From Jannaschia sp. M317 (GTDB lineage: Bacteria; Pseudomonadota; Alphaproteobacteria; Rhodobacterales; Rhodobacteraceae): a DNA stretch of 64,000 bases. Under the pieces are notes generated by a model, which worked only from the letters and a program-made list of their open reading frames with translations, was not told where the DNA came from and did not search any database. Made by a program: the position numbers and the translations under genes. Numbering within the stretch: position 1 is the stretch's first letter; the number at the start of each line of letters is the position of its first letter. The DNA is taken from positions 1,765,001-1,829,000 of the forward strand of contig NZ_CP081155.1 in the NCBI RefSeq assembly GCF_025141175.1. Direction: 5' to 3'. Of this stretch, positions 33,726 to 40,935 are shown piece by piece.

Positions 33726-35069
33726 TCACGTTTTGCCGACCAGCGCGAGGAATTCCGTCTCTCCGACGATCCGAATGTCGTGGCCCTCCGCGATCAGGTC
33801 TTCGGCCTTGCGGTGCTTGCTGCTCTTTTCATGGCCCGCGAGAAGGGTCAGGTCCTGATCGCCGACGACGAGGATGTGTACTTTCTTCGAAACTCCGGCC
33901 TTGATCTCTATCCCCGCATCAGCCGCGATCTTCGCCGCGTCCCGGCGCGTCAGCGAAATCTGACCCGTGAAGCAGGCCGTCAGTCCATGCAGCGGCCCGA
34001 CGGGATTGCCGTCCATCGAAATGGGTTTCGCCCAGTCCCGCGCCGCCTGCTTTCGGGCTGTGAGAATGTCTTCGAAGTTTTTCCCGGTGTGCTGTTCCGC
34101 CAGCAGGACCACCTGCGCTGCGGCAAGGGCGTCATCCTCTGCATCGTGGTGACGGCCACCCAGGTCCAGCTTTGCCTTGAGGTTGGCCAGCCCGTGTCCG
34201 CCGTCCTCGCGCAGTTCCGGCCATGCGCCGCGCGCGATTTTCACGCTGTCACGCCACGTCGTGAGGAGGCGGGGCATCCGGTTCGCGTCGCAAGCGGCGC
34301 CGATGGCGCGTTCGTCGAAATGGCTGTGCTGGATAAGCGTATGTCGTTCCAACACGCCGCGCAGGTGTTCGAGCGCGCGGTCGAATGTCGGGGCCTTTCG
34401 GACATGTTGCGCGGTGATGCCGTGGATGTTGGTGTTGTAGGGATCGAAGTCGGCGCGCGGATTGATCAACGTCCCGGTCTGGATGATTTCTCCCCGCTCT
34501 GGCACGCCAGCAAGTCCGATCTGGCAGATCGAGGCAGGGTCTTCGTTCGCCGTTTCGACGTCGACGGCGATGAATCGAAAACTCATCTGGTTGAACTGCT
34601 GCATCGTCAAATCCTGGTTCGGTGTGGCGTCGGCGCGGGATCGGGGGGGCAGCTCGCCCGCGCCGCCACTCGTAGGGGCATCGTTCCCGCCAGCGAAGGC
34701 ACGGGGGCATGCCCGTCGCCCCTTATCATCCTTCTTCCGTGGTCGGGTCAGCAGGGTGGGCAGCCCGAGGATGACGTTGCCCAGAACCAAGAGCACCAAA
34801 ATGGACGAGACGACAGTTCCGGTGCCGGTCGCCGTGCCCGCCGCCTTGGCATCCGACATCTGGTTGACGCCGTCCGTGGCCACTCCGAGCCAGAGAATGA
34901 AGAAGAGCACCATCAGGATGTTGAAGAGTATCAGCAGCGACTTGAACAGCTTTCCGAAGAGGCCGCGTTTCGCCTTCCTCAAAGGGTGCCCACAGCTCGG
35001 GCAGTTGAACGCCTTGCGCGAGATGGTGTTGCCGCAGCTCGGGCAGTCGCTGGTCGCGGATTTTGCCAT
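33726..35069 (-). CDS. zinc-ribbon, two-TM, DEDDh exonuclease, BRCT fusion protein
   Basis: This 447-residue protein is on the strand opposite to its operon. A zinc ribbon comes first (Cys9, 12, 23, 26), then two membrane helices (about 42-64 and 86-106), and a Pro/Gly/Arg-rich linker. A DnaQ-type 3'-5' exonuclease domain follows (DVE at 170-172, HSHFDERA with Asp252, HDAEDD at 308-313, so DEDDh is intact), then a C-terminal BRCT domain (about 360-443). An internal ATG at 34604 has AGGA seven bases upstream, so the exonuclease-BRCT part may also be made alone or the ORF may be a fusion of two genes. The role is unknown; membrane-tethered nuclease activity against incoming DNA is a hypothesis. 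Confidence 0.8.
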   Translation of the reverse strand: MAKSATSDCPSCGNTISRKAFNCPSCGHPLRKAKRGLFGKLFKSLLILFNILMVLFFILWLGVATDGVNQMSDAKAAGTATGTGTVVSSILVLLVLGNVILGLPTLLTRPRKKDDKGRRACPRAFAGGNDAPTSGGAGELPPRSRADATPNQDLTMQQFNQMSFRFIAVDVETANEDPASICQIGLAGVPERGEIIQTGTLINPRADFDPYNTNIHGITAQHVRKAPTFDRALEHLRGVLERHTLIQHSHFDERAIGAACDANRMPRLLTTWRDSVKIARGAWPELREDGGHGLANLKAKLDLGGRHHDAEDDALAAAQVVLLAEQHTGKNFEDILTARKQAARDWAKPISMDGNPVGPLHGLTACFTGQISLTRRDAAKIAADAGIEIKAGVSKKVHILVVGDQDLTLLAGHEKSSKHRKAEDLIAEGHDIRIVGETEFLALVGKT

Positions 35070-35141
35070 GAAACAAGTCTTTCTGTGGAATCAATGACAT
35101 CGAACTTCCGCGACGTCAGAGAACCGGTCAACAACAAAGGG

Positions 35142-35158
35142 GCGGCAGCATGACCGCC
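35142..35158 (+). repeat. 17-bp direct repeat, right copy, flanking the exonuclease cassette
   Basis: This is an exact copy of 33688-33704. It contains the ATG of the rightward gene at 35150. The segment between the two copies holds only the minus-strand exonuclease gene and its upstream region. Confidence 0.7.
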
Positions 35159-35518
35159 GCCGCCCCCCGTTCCTTTCGGTCTGTTTCCAAGAAGGTCCCT
35201 GCACAGGACCATCATGGAGCACGCCCCTTGGAAAAGTCTTTCAGAAAATCGCGTCGGCGCGTCCGCGTGTCCGAAGATGCCGGACTGGCATGGTTCGCGC
35301 GGCAGCTTTGGCGGGCGTTCCCGGAGGCCACGTCGGAAAACGAACTGGCCGACCTAGTGGCGGAGTTGCTGACAACCGACGCCCGCGACGTCCATCCGCG
35401 CACAGTTCGCAATTGGTTGCGTGGCGAGAACACGCCGCACTTTCGCTATATGCTGGCTGTCCTGTCCCTGGCGGGGGCCGAAGCGGTGTTCGACCTTATC
35501 GACGAGAACGCATCGTGA
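35150..35518 (+). CDS. early prophage protein, 122 aa
   Basis: The protein has a basic N-terminus and a helical core (DAGLAWFARQLWRAFPEATS; DARDVHPRTVRNWLRGENTP; FRYMLAVLSLAGAEAVFDLI). The middle part resembles an HTH, so DNA binding is likely. It is the first rightward gene after the exonuclease cassette. The stop overlaps the next GTG. Confidence 0.65.
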   Translation: MTAAAPRSFRSVSKKVPAQDHHGARPLEKSFRKSRRRVRVSEDAGLAWFARQLWRAFPEATSENELADLVAELLTTDARDVHPRTVRNWLRGENTPHFRYMLAVLSLAGAEAVFDLIDENAS

Positions 35519-35694
35519 GCGCGCGTGGGGGCCTGATCTGCCGCACCGGATGGCGGATCGCGGGACGGTTCTGGCGACGCATGGCATCGCGGGTGCATCG
35601 CCGCGCCGCGACCGTGTCGGATTGGTCATTGTGGCAGGCCCGCGCGAGCCGGTCGGAAAAGTTTTTCCGCCGGATCAAGAGGGGGCATCAATGA
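35515..35694 (+). CDS. small basic prophage protein, 59 aa
   Basis: A GTG start overlaps the upstream stop (GTGA). The product is Arg/Trp-rich (TGWRIAGRFWRRMASRVHRR) with no recognised family. The stop overlaps the next ATG. Confidence 0.5.
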   Translation: MSARGGLICRTGWRIAGRFWRRMASRVHRRAATVSDWSLWQARASRSEKFFRRIKRGHQ

Positions 35695-35819
35695 CCCGCC
35701 CCATCCCCTACCGTTTCGCCCGCGACGAAGAAGCCGCGCTGCGCCGCGCCCGCGACGGCTGGGCGCGCTGTGCCGGTGTTGCCGTGGTTATGCTGTGGCT
35801 GGTGGTGGTGCTGACGTGA
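35691..35819 (+). CDS. small single-TM prophage protein, 42 aa
   Basis: MTRPIPYRFARDEEAALRRA is followed by a C-terminal membrane helix (GVAVVMLWLVVVLT). Coupled by four-base overlaps on both sides. Function unknown. Confidence 0.5.
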   Translation: MTRPIPYRFARDEEAALRRARDGWARCAGVAVVMLWLVVVLT

Positions 35820-36277
35820 CCGGCTGGTGGGGCGAATGCGACCTGGATCATTACCGCGCGGCGGGCCTGCTGCTGACGCGGGCAGAGGTGGGCTGCGCCG
35901 TGCCGCTGCTGCGCGGGCAGGTCGTCTATCTGGGGGTCACGGCGCGGGTCAGTGGCCCCCGGCTGGACGCGCTGGACGCGCCCGGCCGCCTGTTGGAACG
36001 CCGGTCCGTCGCCGCGTTTCAAGCGTTGCTGGGGGCCGGTTTGTCGCCGGTCTGTCCGGCGCTCGCGCGGGCGGAGGTGCTGTTGCATTGCGACGGGGTG
36101 ACGCCCGCGCGCGACGACGCGGATTGGGTCGAAGTGGAGCGGCTGATCGTGGATCGCGCCGATGCGATGGCCGTCTGGGTCACCGACGGTTGGGACCGGT
36201 GCCATGTCATCGCCACCGCCGCCGCCGCCATGCTGCGCACCAATCGGCGCGTCGTGCTGATCGGGGGTGGGGAGTGA
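35816..36277 (+). CDS. DUF1937/nucleoside-deoxyribosyltransferase-like protein
   Basis: This 153-residue protein has VYLGVTARVSGPRLDALDAP at the N-terminal strand, ADWVEVERLIVDRADAMAVW and a closing strand RTNRRVVLIGGGE. The layout resembles DUF1937/nucleoside 2-deoxyribosyltransferase-fold proteins found in phages. Catalytic residues cannot be assigned with confidence. GTG start overlapping the preceding stop. Confidence 0.55.
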   Translation: MTGWWGECDLDHYRAAGLLLTRAEVGCAVPLLRGQVVYLGVTARVSGPRLDALDAPGRLLERRSVAAFQALLGAGLSPVCPALARAEVLLHCDGVTPARDDADWVEVERLIVDRADAMAVWVTDGWDRCHVIATAAAAMLRTNRRVVLIGGGE

Positions 36278-36285
36278 CCGGGGTT
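36254..36285 (+). repeat. imperfect ~31-bp direct repeat, left copy, flanking the brnTA cassette
   Basis: GTGCTGATCGGGGGTGGGG then AGTGACCGGGGT is nearly repeated at 37145-37175 (two or three differences plus one indel). It contains the GTG that overlaps the preceding stop; the frame opened there reads into antisense of brnA. Confidence 0.65.
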
Positions 36286-36392
36286 CGCCGCCGGGCGGTC
36301 GTATTGAGTGAGGGTGCGGCCCTGGAGATCGCGCCCGGCGCGACCGCGATGCGCGGCCCGTGTGCGACCCCCCGTGACAGGCGCGAGGTCGG

Positions 36393-36809
36393 TCACAGAT
36401 CCATGGCGGTGCGCAGCATGTCGTTCACGCGGGATTGCCAGCCTTTGCCGGTCGCCCGCAGCGTTTCCACCAGATCGGCGTCGAGCCGGATCGTCACAGG
36501 CTGTTTCGGGTTGTCCGACTTTGGCCGACCCCTGGCGCGTGTCGCCAGTTCGGGTGCCACCTGTTCCATCGGGCGCAGCCGGGCCAAGTCGGTATCGCTG
36601 AGCGGACGTTCGATGTCCGGATCCGGGCCGACCAGCGTTCCGGTGGCGGTTTCGACCCACCATCCGTCATCGTCCTGGTGCAGGCCGCCCTTGGCGATCA
36701 AGGCGCGCATGTCGCGGTCGTACGCGCGCCACCGGCGGTCCATTTCGGCGCGGTCGGCGTCACTGTCGCCAAGGTCGCGGGTGATGAACTGGGGCCATTT
36801 GTTCGTCAT
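36393..36809 (-). CDS. brnA: BrnA family antitoxin
   Basis: This 138-residue protein ends with the BrnA ribbon-helix-helix type domain: GRPKSDNPKQPVTIRLDADL followed by VETLRATGKGWQSRVNDMLR. The N-terminal part binds the toxin in characterised systems and the C-terminal part binds operator DNA. It is seven bases downstream of brnT, the canonical toxin-first order. It lies antisense to the phage operon. Confidence 0.85.
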   Translation of the reverse strand: MTNKWPQFITRDLGDSDADRAEMDRRWRAYDRDMRALIAKGGLHQDDDGWWVETATGTLVGPDPDIERPLSDTDLARLRPMEQVAPELATRARGRPKSDNPKQPVTIRLDADLVETLRATGKGWQSRVNDMLRTAMDL

Positions 36810-36816
36810 TCGGGGC

Positions 36817-37077
36817 CTACCTTTCCTTGAAGTTTGCGGGGCGCATGGAAACGACCGAGAGCGCCTCTTGCCCCAGCGGGCGGAACACGACGACGATCAC
36901 GCGGCGTCCCTGAAACGTGCCTACGGCCATCAGGCGGTTCGTATGGGCGGGCAGGACGTCGGCATCGGCAAAGAAGGCCGGGGTCAGATCGGCAAAGTCG
37001 AGGCCGTGCTTGGCGATGTTCGCCTGCCGTTTCGGTTCGTCCCATGTGATCATCTTTTCCATATTTATTGTATGCAC
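36817..37077 (-). CDS. brnT: BrnT family ribonuclease toxin
   Basis: This 86-residue RelE-fold toxin has MITWDEPKRQANIAKHGLDF as the BrnT N-terminal signature, then GRRVIVVVFRPLGQEALSVV and SMRPANFKER, which holds the catalytic Arg region. BrnT toxins are ribonucleases. The upstream region is AT-rich with an inverted repeat, unlike the surrounding phage DNA, indicating separate origin. Confidence 0.87.
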   Translation of the reverse strand: MHTINMEKMITWDEPKRQANIAKHGLDFADLTPAFFADADVLPAHTNRLMAVGTFQGRRVIVVVFRPLGQEALSVVSMRPANFKER

Positions 37078-37116
37078 GAAAAATCAGGTAGGCGCAATAT
37101 TTGTAAATACAATAAA
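37064..37116 (-). promoter_or_regulatory. inverted repeat in the brnTA promoter
   Basis: TTTATTGTAT (37064-37073) and ATACAATAAA (37107-37116) are perfect 10-bp inverted arms 33 bp apart. The left arm covers the brnT start codon. BrnA-type antitoxins autoregulate by binding such dyads; that role here is inferred. Confidence 0.55.
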
Positions 37117-37144
37117 AGGCGGGAAACGGTTGGAAATCGTGGCG

Positions 37145-37175
37145 CGCTGATCGGGGGGTGGGGTGTGACCGGGGT
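37145..37175 (+). repeat. imperfect ~31-bp direct repeat, right copy, flanking the brnTA cassette
   Basis: GCGCTGATCGGGGGGTGGGG then TGTGACCGGGGT closely matches 36254-36285. It carries the GTG start (37165) of a 25-codon frame leading into the next early gene. Confidence 0.65.
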
Positions 37176-37242
37176 CTGGGTGGCAGGGCGGCCGTCTGCC
37201 TTGGTTTCTGGCCCGCGCCCCGTCTATGGTGCCGACCGATGA
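37165..37242 (+). CDS. possible 25-aa peptide or gene remnant after the brnTA cassette
   Basis: GTG at 37165 opens TGVWVAGRPSALVSGPRPVY and ends TGA overlapping the ATG at 37239. It may be a leader peptide coupling translation, or the remainder of a gene split when the cassette arrived. Confidence 0.3.
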   Translation: MTGVWVAGRPSALVSGPRPVYGADR

Positions 37243-37526
37243 TCCGCGCGCAGCCTTTCGACGCGGATCCGGCGGGCGAGGCGTTCGAGCCGCTGCCGAC
37301 CTGCGCCGCCGCGCCTGATATCGCGCTGGCGTTGATGTCCGACGCCGCGCTGACCGCCGCTTGCGACCGCGCCATTCGGGCATCGGACCGCCATCAGGCC
37401 GTGCCGGGCCACTGGCTGCATTTCGCCGCCTTTGCCCTGCGCCGTGACCTGGTGCGGCTGGGCCGTGCGACGGTTTTCGACCGCTGCTGGCGCAGGTGCG
37501 CCGTCGTCGGAGGGCGCGCGCCATGA
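37239..37526 (+). CDS. early prophage protein, 95 aa
   Basis: The protein (MIRAQPFDADPAGEAFEPLP; LALMSDAALTAACDRAIRAS; HWLHFAAFALRRDLVRLGRA) is helical with no recognised family. Overlapped on both sides by neighbours in the rightward operon. Confidence 0.55.
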   Translation: MIRAQPFDADPAGEAFEPLPTCAAAPDIALALMSDAALTAACDRAIRASDRHQAVPGHWLHFAAFALRRDLVRLGRATVFDRCWRRCAVVGGRAP

Positions 37527-37711
37527 CCCGCCACGCACGGATTGATGGCCTGCGCCTCGCCGATGGCAGGTATCTGGCCAAGGGCGACTGCGGATACCTG
37601 CAGCGGCTGGCCCGGGCTGTGCGGGCCAGCATGGGCGCGGGCGGCTACGCCCCGCCGGAAGTCAAAGCCCTGATCGCGGTTGTGATCAATTCGGTGGAGG
37701 ACGCTGCATGA
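37523..37711 (+). CDS. early prophage protein, 62 aa
   Basis: MTRHARIDGLRLADGRYLAK begins a short protein with a helix DCGYLQRLARAVRASMGAGG. Unknown. Coupled by ATGA to both neighbours. Confidence 0.5.
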   Translation: MTRHARIDGLRLADGRYLAKGDCGYLQRLARAVRASMGAGGYAPPEVKALIAVVINSVEDAA

Positions 37712-38343
37712 CCGACGTGAAAGCCCTTTTTCTGGCCCCAGTGGCGACCGACGATCTGCCCGAATATCCGTTCGGCATCGAGGATCGCCTGGATAGCCAC
37801 TGGTTCATGCCGTGGGAGCGCCGGAGGTGGTTGAATAGCGACATGGGGTTGCGCGGCGACTGGGTCTGCAAGGCGATGTATTTCGACCTTATCAACCATG
37901 CTTATGACCAATCGCCGATCGGGACCTTGCCGCAGGACATGGCCACGTTGGCGCGCCTTCTGCGGGCTGACCGGACCCAGTTCGAAGATTTGGTCAAGCT
38001 GCCGCTTGGGCCGCTGCACCGGTGGCATCCCTGCCGGTGCGATGGCGAGGTGCGGTTGATGCACGACACCGTGCTTCGGTCCCTGACGGAAGGCTTTGCG
38101 CGGCGCGAGGACAACAGGGCGCGCACCGATGCCGCCAACTCTGCCAAGCGGATCCAGCGACTGCGGATCAGTTTGGCCGGACTGGACAAGGCGCTGGCCG
38201 AGAACGACCACGCTGTGCGCTGGATAGATGAGTGGCTGATTGAAGAAGGCTGCGTCAAGCGCGTGGCCAGCTGGATCGAGAAAGGCGTGCGCGCCTGGGT
38301 GCGCCATCGTCAGAATATCGGGGGGTCGCGCGACCGGAGATAG
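37708..38343 (+). CDS. DUF1376-like phage replication-associated protein
   Basis: This 211-residue protein has HWFMPWERRRWLNSDMGLRG and GDWVCKAMYFDLINHAYDQS-PIGTLPQDMATLARLLRAD. This is the winged-helix arrangement of DUF1376 proteins, which occur as N-terminal parts of phage replication initiators. The C-terminus is helical and basic. The phased GGACAGTC repeats begin 39 bp after its stop, consistent with an initiator next to its origin. Confidence 0.7.
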   Translation: MTDVKALFLAPVATDDLPEYPFGIEDRLDSHWFMPWERRRWLNSDMGLRGDWVCKAMYFDLINHAYDQSPIGTLPQDMATLARLLRADRTQFEDLVKLPLGPLHRWHPCRCDGEVRLMHDTVLRSLTEGFARREDNRARTDAANSAKRIQRLRISLAGLDKALAENDHAVRWIDEWLIEEGCVKRVASWIEKGVRAWVRHRQNIGGSRDRR

Positions 38344-38372
38344 GCAGACGATCTGTCGAAACGTGTCCCGAA

Positions 38373-38478
38373 GACAGTTTTGGACTGTCCGGGACAGTCG
38401 CGGACAGTCGCCGGACAGTCCGCTTCGACAGGGAAATAGACAGGAACATGAAAAGACAGGCAGCGCGCGCGGACAGTC
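38373..38478. repeat. phased GGACAGTC repeats, candidate phage origin
   Basis: The inverted form GGACTGTCC is at 38382-38390, and direct copies of GGACAGTC are at 38392, 38402, 38413 and 38471. Shorter GACAG words lie at 38373 and between 38426 and 38459. The first four are 10-11 bp apart, one helical turn. The block occupies the 185-bp gap between a replication-type gene and the next ORF. Confidence 0.6.
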
Positions 38479-38528
38479 GAAGCGGGCGCGTCTGTGGATA
38501 AGTCGGGCAGGCAGAGAAAGGCAGGGAC

Positions 38529-39104
38529 ATGGACAGGACAACGCAGGACGAAGGCGAGCGCCGGGTGGAGGATCAGTTGATCGCCCCTCTGCTGCGGCTG
38601 GGACTGACGAAACCGGTGGGCATGCCCAAGGTGCAATTCGAAGCGATGCAGGCCGAGCTGCGCGCCAAGCTGGCCTACATGACCCCGCCCAATCTGGCGG
38701 CGCTGCTGGAGAAGGCCGAGGCATCGCCCGGCGGGCGCGACAAGGATCGGTTTCCAATCGCGCGCGTCCTGCTGCGGTGGGCGGCGGACATCCAGTCGCC
38801 GCAGGTCGGGCCGTCGCCCCTGATGATGTCCTTCTGGGGCCATGCCGATGGCGCGCGGGTGATCGAAGAGGGCTATGCCCCCGAGGTGCAGATCCATCTG
38901 CGCCGGGTGCGCGTCTGGCCCAAGCCGTTCGCCCTGAGCCAGCTGCGCGATCAGGCCCGCCCCGAGATCCTGCGCCGCGAAGCGTTGGAAACCGCGCTGG
39001 CGGACGGCGAGGATCTGGCCCCCGACGACCGCGCCTGGCTGGACCGGCGCATCGCGGCCGAGGCCGAGTGCCGCGACATCGCCGCGATGGGCGGGGCGGT
39101 GTGA
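38529..39104 (+). CDS. early prophage protein, 191 aa
   Basis: The protein (VEDQLIAPLLRLGLTKPVGM; FPIARVLLRWAADIQSPQVG; VIEEGYAPEVQIHLRRVRVW) has no recognised domain. It follows the repeat block and may belong to replication. GGCAGGGAC precedes the ATG; its stop overlaps the next ATG (TGATG). Confidence 0.6.
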   Translation: MDRTTQDEGERRVEDQLIAPLLRLGLTKPVGMPKVQFEAMQAELRAKLAYMTPPNLAALLEKAEASPGGRDKDRFPIARVLLRWAADIQSPQVGPSPLMMSFWGHADGARVIEEGYAPEVQIHLRRVRVWPKPFALSQLRDQARPEILRREALETALADGEDLAPDDRAWLDRRIAAEAECRDIAAMGGAV

Positions 39105-39949
39105 TGGGACGGCTGACGCCCGCCGAGATCGCAGCCATCGCTGTCTTTCCTGTCGATCGCGTGAGGCGGGTGGATCCGGTTGTCCGCCGGGTGGCCCCCG
39201 GCGCATCCGCCGCGCCCGATCCCGTCGGTGGCCTCGTTGCCCGGGCCCCTTCGCGGCCAGCGCCGGTGCGGCATCGGGTCATGGGCATCTGGGATGCCTT
39301 GCAATGGGCCATTCGCGACGAAGGTGCGCGGCTGGAACTGCCGGGCGATCACCTCGACCTTGCCCGGCGGCCCAGCTACGGCATGGAGCATGTCATGATC
39401 GAGCGCGGGCGGGTTGGCTGTGCCATCGACGGCGGTGGGTATCGTCGCGACACCGTGCCTATGGATGCCGAGGTGCTGGTGGCCGCGCTGTCGCGTCTGC
39501 CGAACCGGTTGGGCGGATTGCGCCAGGCGCTGGCCGTCGCCGAGACGGCCCGTTCCGGCCTGATCCCGGACGCGATGGTCGGCGTCGTTCCGCGATGCGT
39601 GCCCCGCGACTGGAAGGGCGGGCATAGGTTCGGCGCGCGCAAGGCGCGATCCGTCGTCGTCGACCACGCTGTCGTTCGCGAGTGGAAGCGGGCAGGGCGC
39701 GCGGCCCGGTGGTTCGAGCGCACGGTCGAGGTTCGCATGACGCCCGTGACCTTCGAGCCGAGCGCCGATCACATCGCGGCGGCGCGTCGGATCTACCGCG
39801 CCTGGTGGCATGCGCTGCTGCACGTCCAGAAGGAGGTCATCGCCTATGGCGCGCTGGAGCGTCTGACGGTCACGCGGCAGATGCCGCCTGGCGCGCCGTG
39901 GATGGCTGCCGGGCCTGCGATCCGAAAGGGGCTTGCTTTGGGAAAGTGA
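39104..39949 (+). CDS. prophage hypothetical protein, 281 aa
   Basis: MGRLTPAEIAAIAVFPVDRV is followed by a central part with GMEHVMIERGRVGCAIDGGG and a helical C-terminus ending near HIAAARRIYRAWWHALLHVQ. The tail resembles late-gene regulators of some phages only in size. No family is recognised. It is the last gene before a strong hairpin (39981-40012), so a role in early-late control is possible but unproven. Confidence 0.6.
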   Translation: MGRLTPAEIAAIAVFPVDRVRRVDPVVRRVAPGASAAPDPVGGLVARAPSRPAPVRHRVMGIWDALQWAIRDEGARLELPGDHLDLARRPSYGMEHVMIERGRVGCAIDGGGYRRDTVPMDAEVLVAALSRLPNRLGGLRQALAVAETARSGLIPDAMVGVVPRCVPRDWKGGHRFGARKARSVVVDHAVVREWKRAGRAARWFERTVEVRMTPVTFEPSADHIAAARRIYRAWWHALLHVQKEVIAYGALERLTVTRQMPPGAPWMAAGPAIRKGLALGK

Positions 39950-39980
39950 ACCGATCTAGACAAAGTGCCAGCAACACAGC

Positions 39981-40012
39981 CGCGCCCGGAGGGAACATCC
40001 CTGCCGGGCGCG
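39981..40012 (+). terminator. terminator ending the rightward early operon
   Basis: CGCGCCCGG (39981-39989) and CCGGGCGCG (40004-40012) pair perfectly, with an inner AGGG/CCCT extension, followed by TTGCGTTTT. It separates early genes from the HNH/terminase packaging module. Confidence 0.65.
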
Positions 40013-40032
40013 TTGCGTTTTCGGAGGTCGGC

Positions 40033-40389
40033 ATGGCGCGGTTGAAGACGATCAAGCCGCGTCTCGCACGGGTGCCGGCGCGGTTGGCCCGGCCTGCCAC
40101 GGAGCAGGAACGGCTGAAGGCGCGCAATGCCACGCGACCGAATTGGTACTCGACCGCGCGCTGGCAAAGGCTGCGCCGGTTGGCTTTGGATCGGGACAAT
40201 TGGGTGTGCCGCCAGACGGGTGCCCTGCTGATCGGGACGTATCCCGCGCCGAACAGCCCGACAGTCGACCACATCCGGCCACACCGCTGGGATCCCGAGC
40301 TGTTCTGGGATCTTGGCAACCTGCAGTCGGTGACGAAGGCGTGGCACGACGCCGAAAAGCAGCGGATCGAAGCACGCGGCGATTGGTGA
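40033..40389 (+). CDS. HNH endonuclease
   Basis: This 118-residue HNH nuclease has NWYSTARWQRLRRLALDRDN, VCRQTG, then SPTVDHIRPHRWDPELFWDL (DH core) and LGNLQSVTKAWHDAEK. A second zinc-binding Cys is not obvious. HNH proteins next to terminase genes assist DNA packaging in HK97-like cos phages, and the position directly before terS fits. GGAGG lies upstream of the ATG. Confidence 0.85.
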   Translation: MARLKTIKPRLARVPARLARPATEQERLKARNATRPNWYSTARWQRLRRLALDRDNWVCRQTGALLIGTYPAPNSPTVDHIRPHRWDPELFWDLGNLQSVTKAWHDAEKQRIEARGDW

Positions 40390-40463
40390 GTCCGGGGGGC
40401 GGTGGAAACCTCGCAACCGGCTGTCTGCCAGACCCGCCACACAGCTAGCGGGGGATTTTTTTC

Positions 40464-40934
40464 TTGGGGCATGAAATTCTGACGGAAGACCTTTTTGGGG
40501 GGCTTCGGACGTTGCCGAGCGGGCGGCGTGGGCGGCCTGCTCATTGTTGGTCGCAAGAAAACGAAAACATTGTGATCTTGGCTTTGGCACAGGGTTACAG
40601 CGACGCGGAGGCGGCGCGAGCCTTGGGGATCAGCCTCCCCACCCTGCGGAAGTATTATTTTTCTACGCTCAAGATGCGGGACATGCAGCGGACGCGGCAG
40701 GAGTTGTGGTTGCTGGCGCGGCTGGCGGAGCAGGTGAACGCGGGCAACGTCGGCGCAATGAAGGAGATGAAGAAACAGATGGCGGCACGGGATCGCGTCC
40801 TGGCGGAACGGGCCTTGAAGCAGAGCGAAGACGAGGCGCCCTCTATGCCCGTCGGCAAGAAAGAGCAGGCGCGTCGCGATGCCGAACAGGCCATCGAAGA
40901 TCCCGATCTGACACCCGGTCTATGGACCCACTGA
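40464..40934 (+). CDS. terS: terminase small subunit
   Basis: This 156-residue protein has an HTH (IVILALAQGYSDAEAARALG then ISLPTLRKYYF) followed by a helical oligomerisation region (LLARLAEQVNAGNVGAMKEM) and a charged tail ending near the large-subunit start. This is the standard small-terminase layout, recognising the packaging site. TTG at 40464 is the only suitable start in frame before the HTH. Confidence 0.75.
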   Translation: MGHEILTEDLFGGLRTLPSGRRGRPAHCWSQENENIVILALAQGYSDAEAARALGISLPTLRKYYFSTLKMRDMQRTRQELWLLARLAEQVNAGNVGAMKEMKKQMAARDRVLAERALKQSEDEAPSMPVGKKEQARRDAEQAIEDPDLTPGLWTH

Positions 40935-40935
40935 C

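Noticed and set aside
33471-35153. A 560-codon plus-strand frame across the exonuclease gene
   Set aside because: It is antisense to the exonuclease with its conserved motifs. Only its first ~10 codons after 33697 are of interest, as the duplicated start region of an operon gene.
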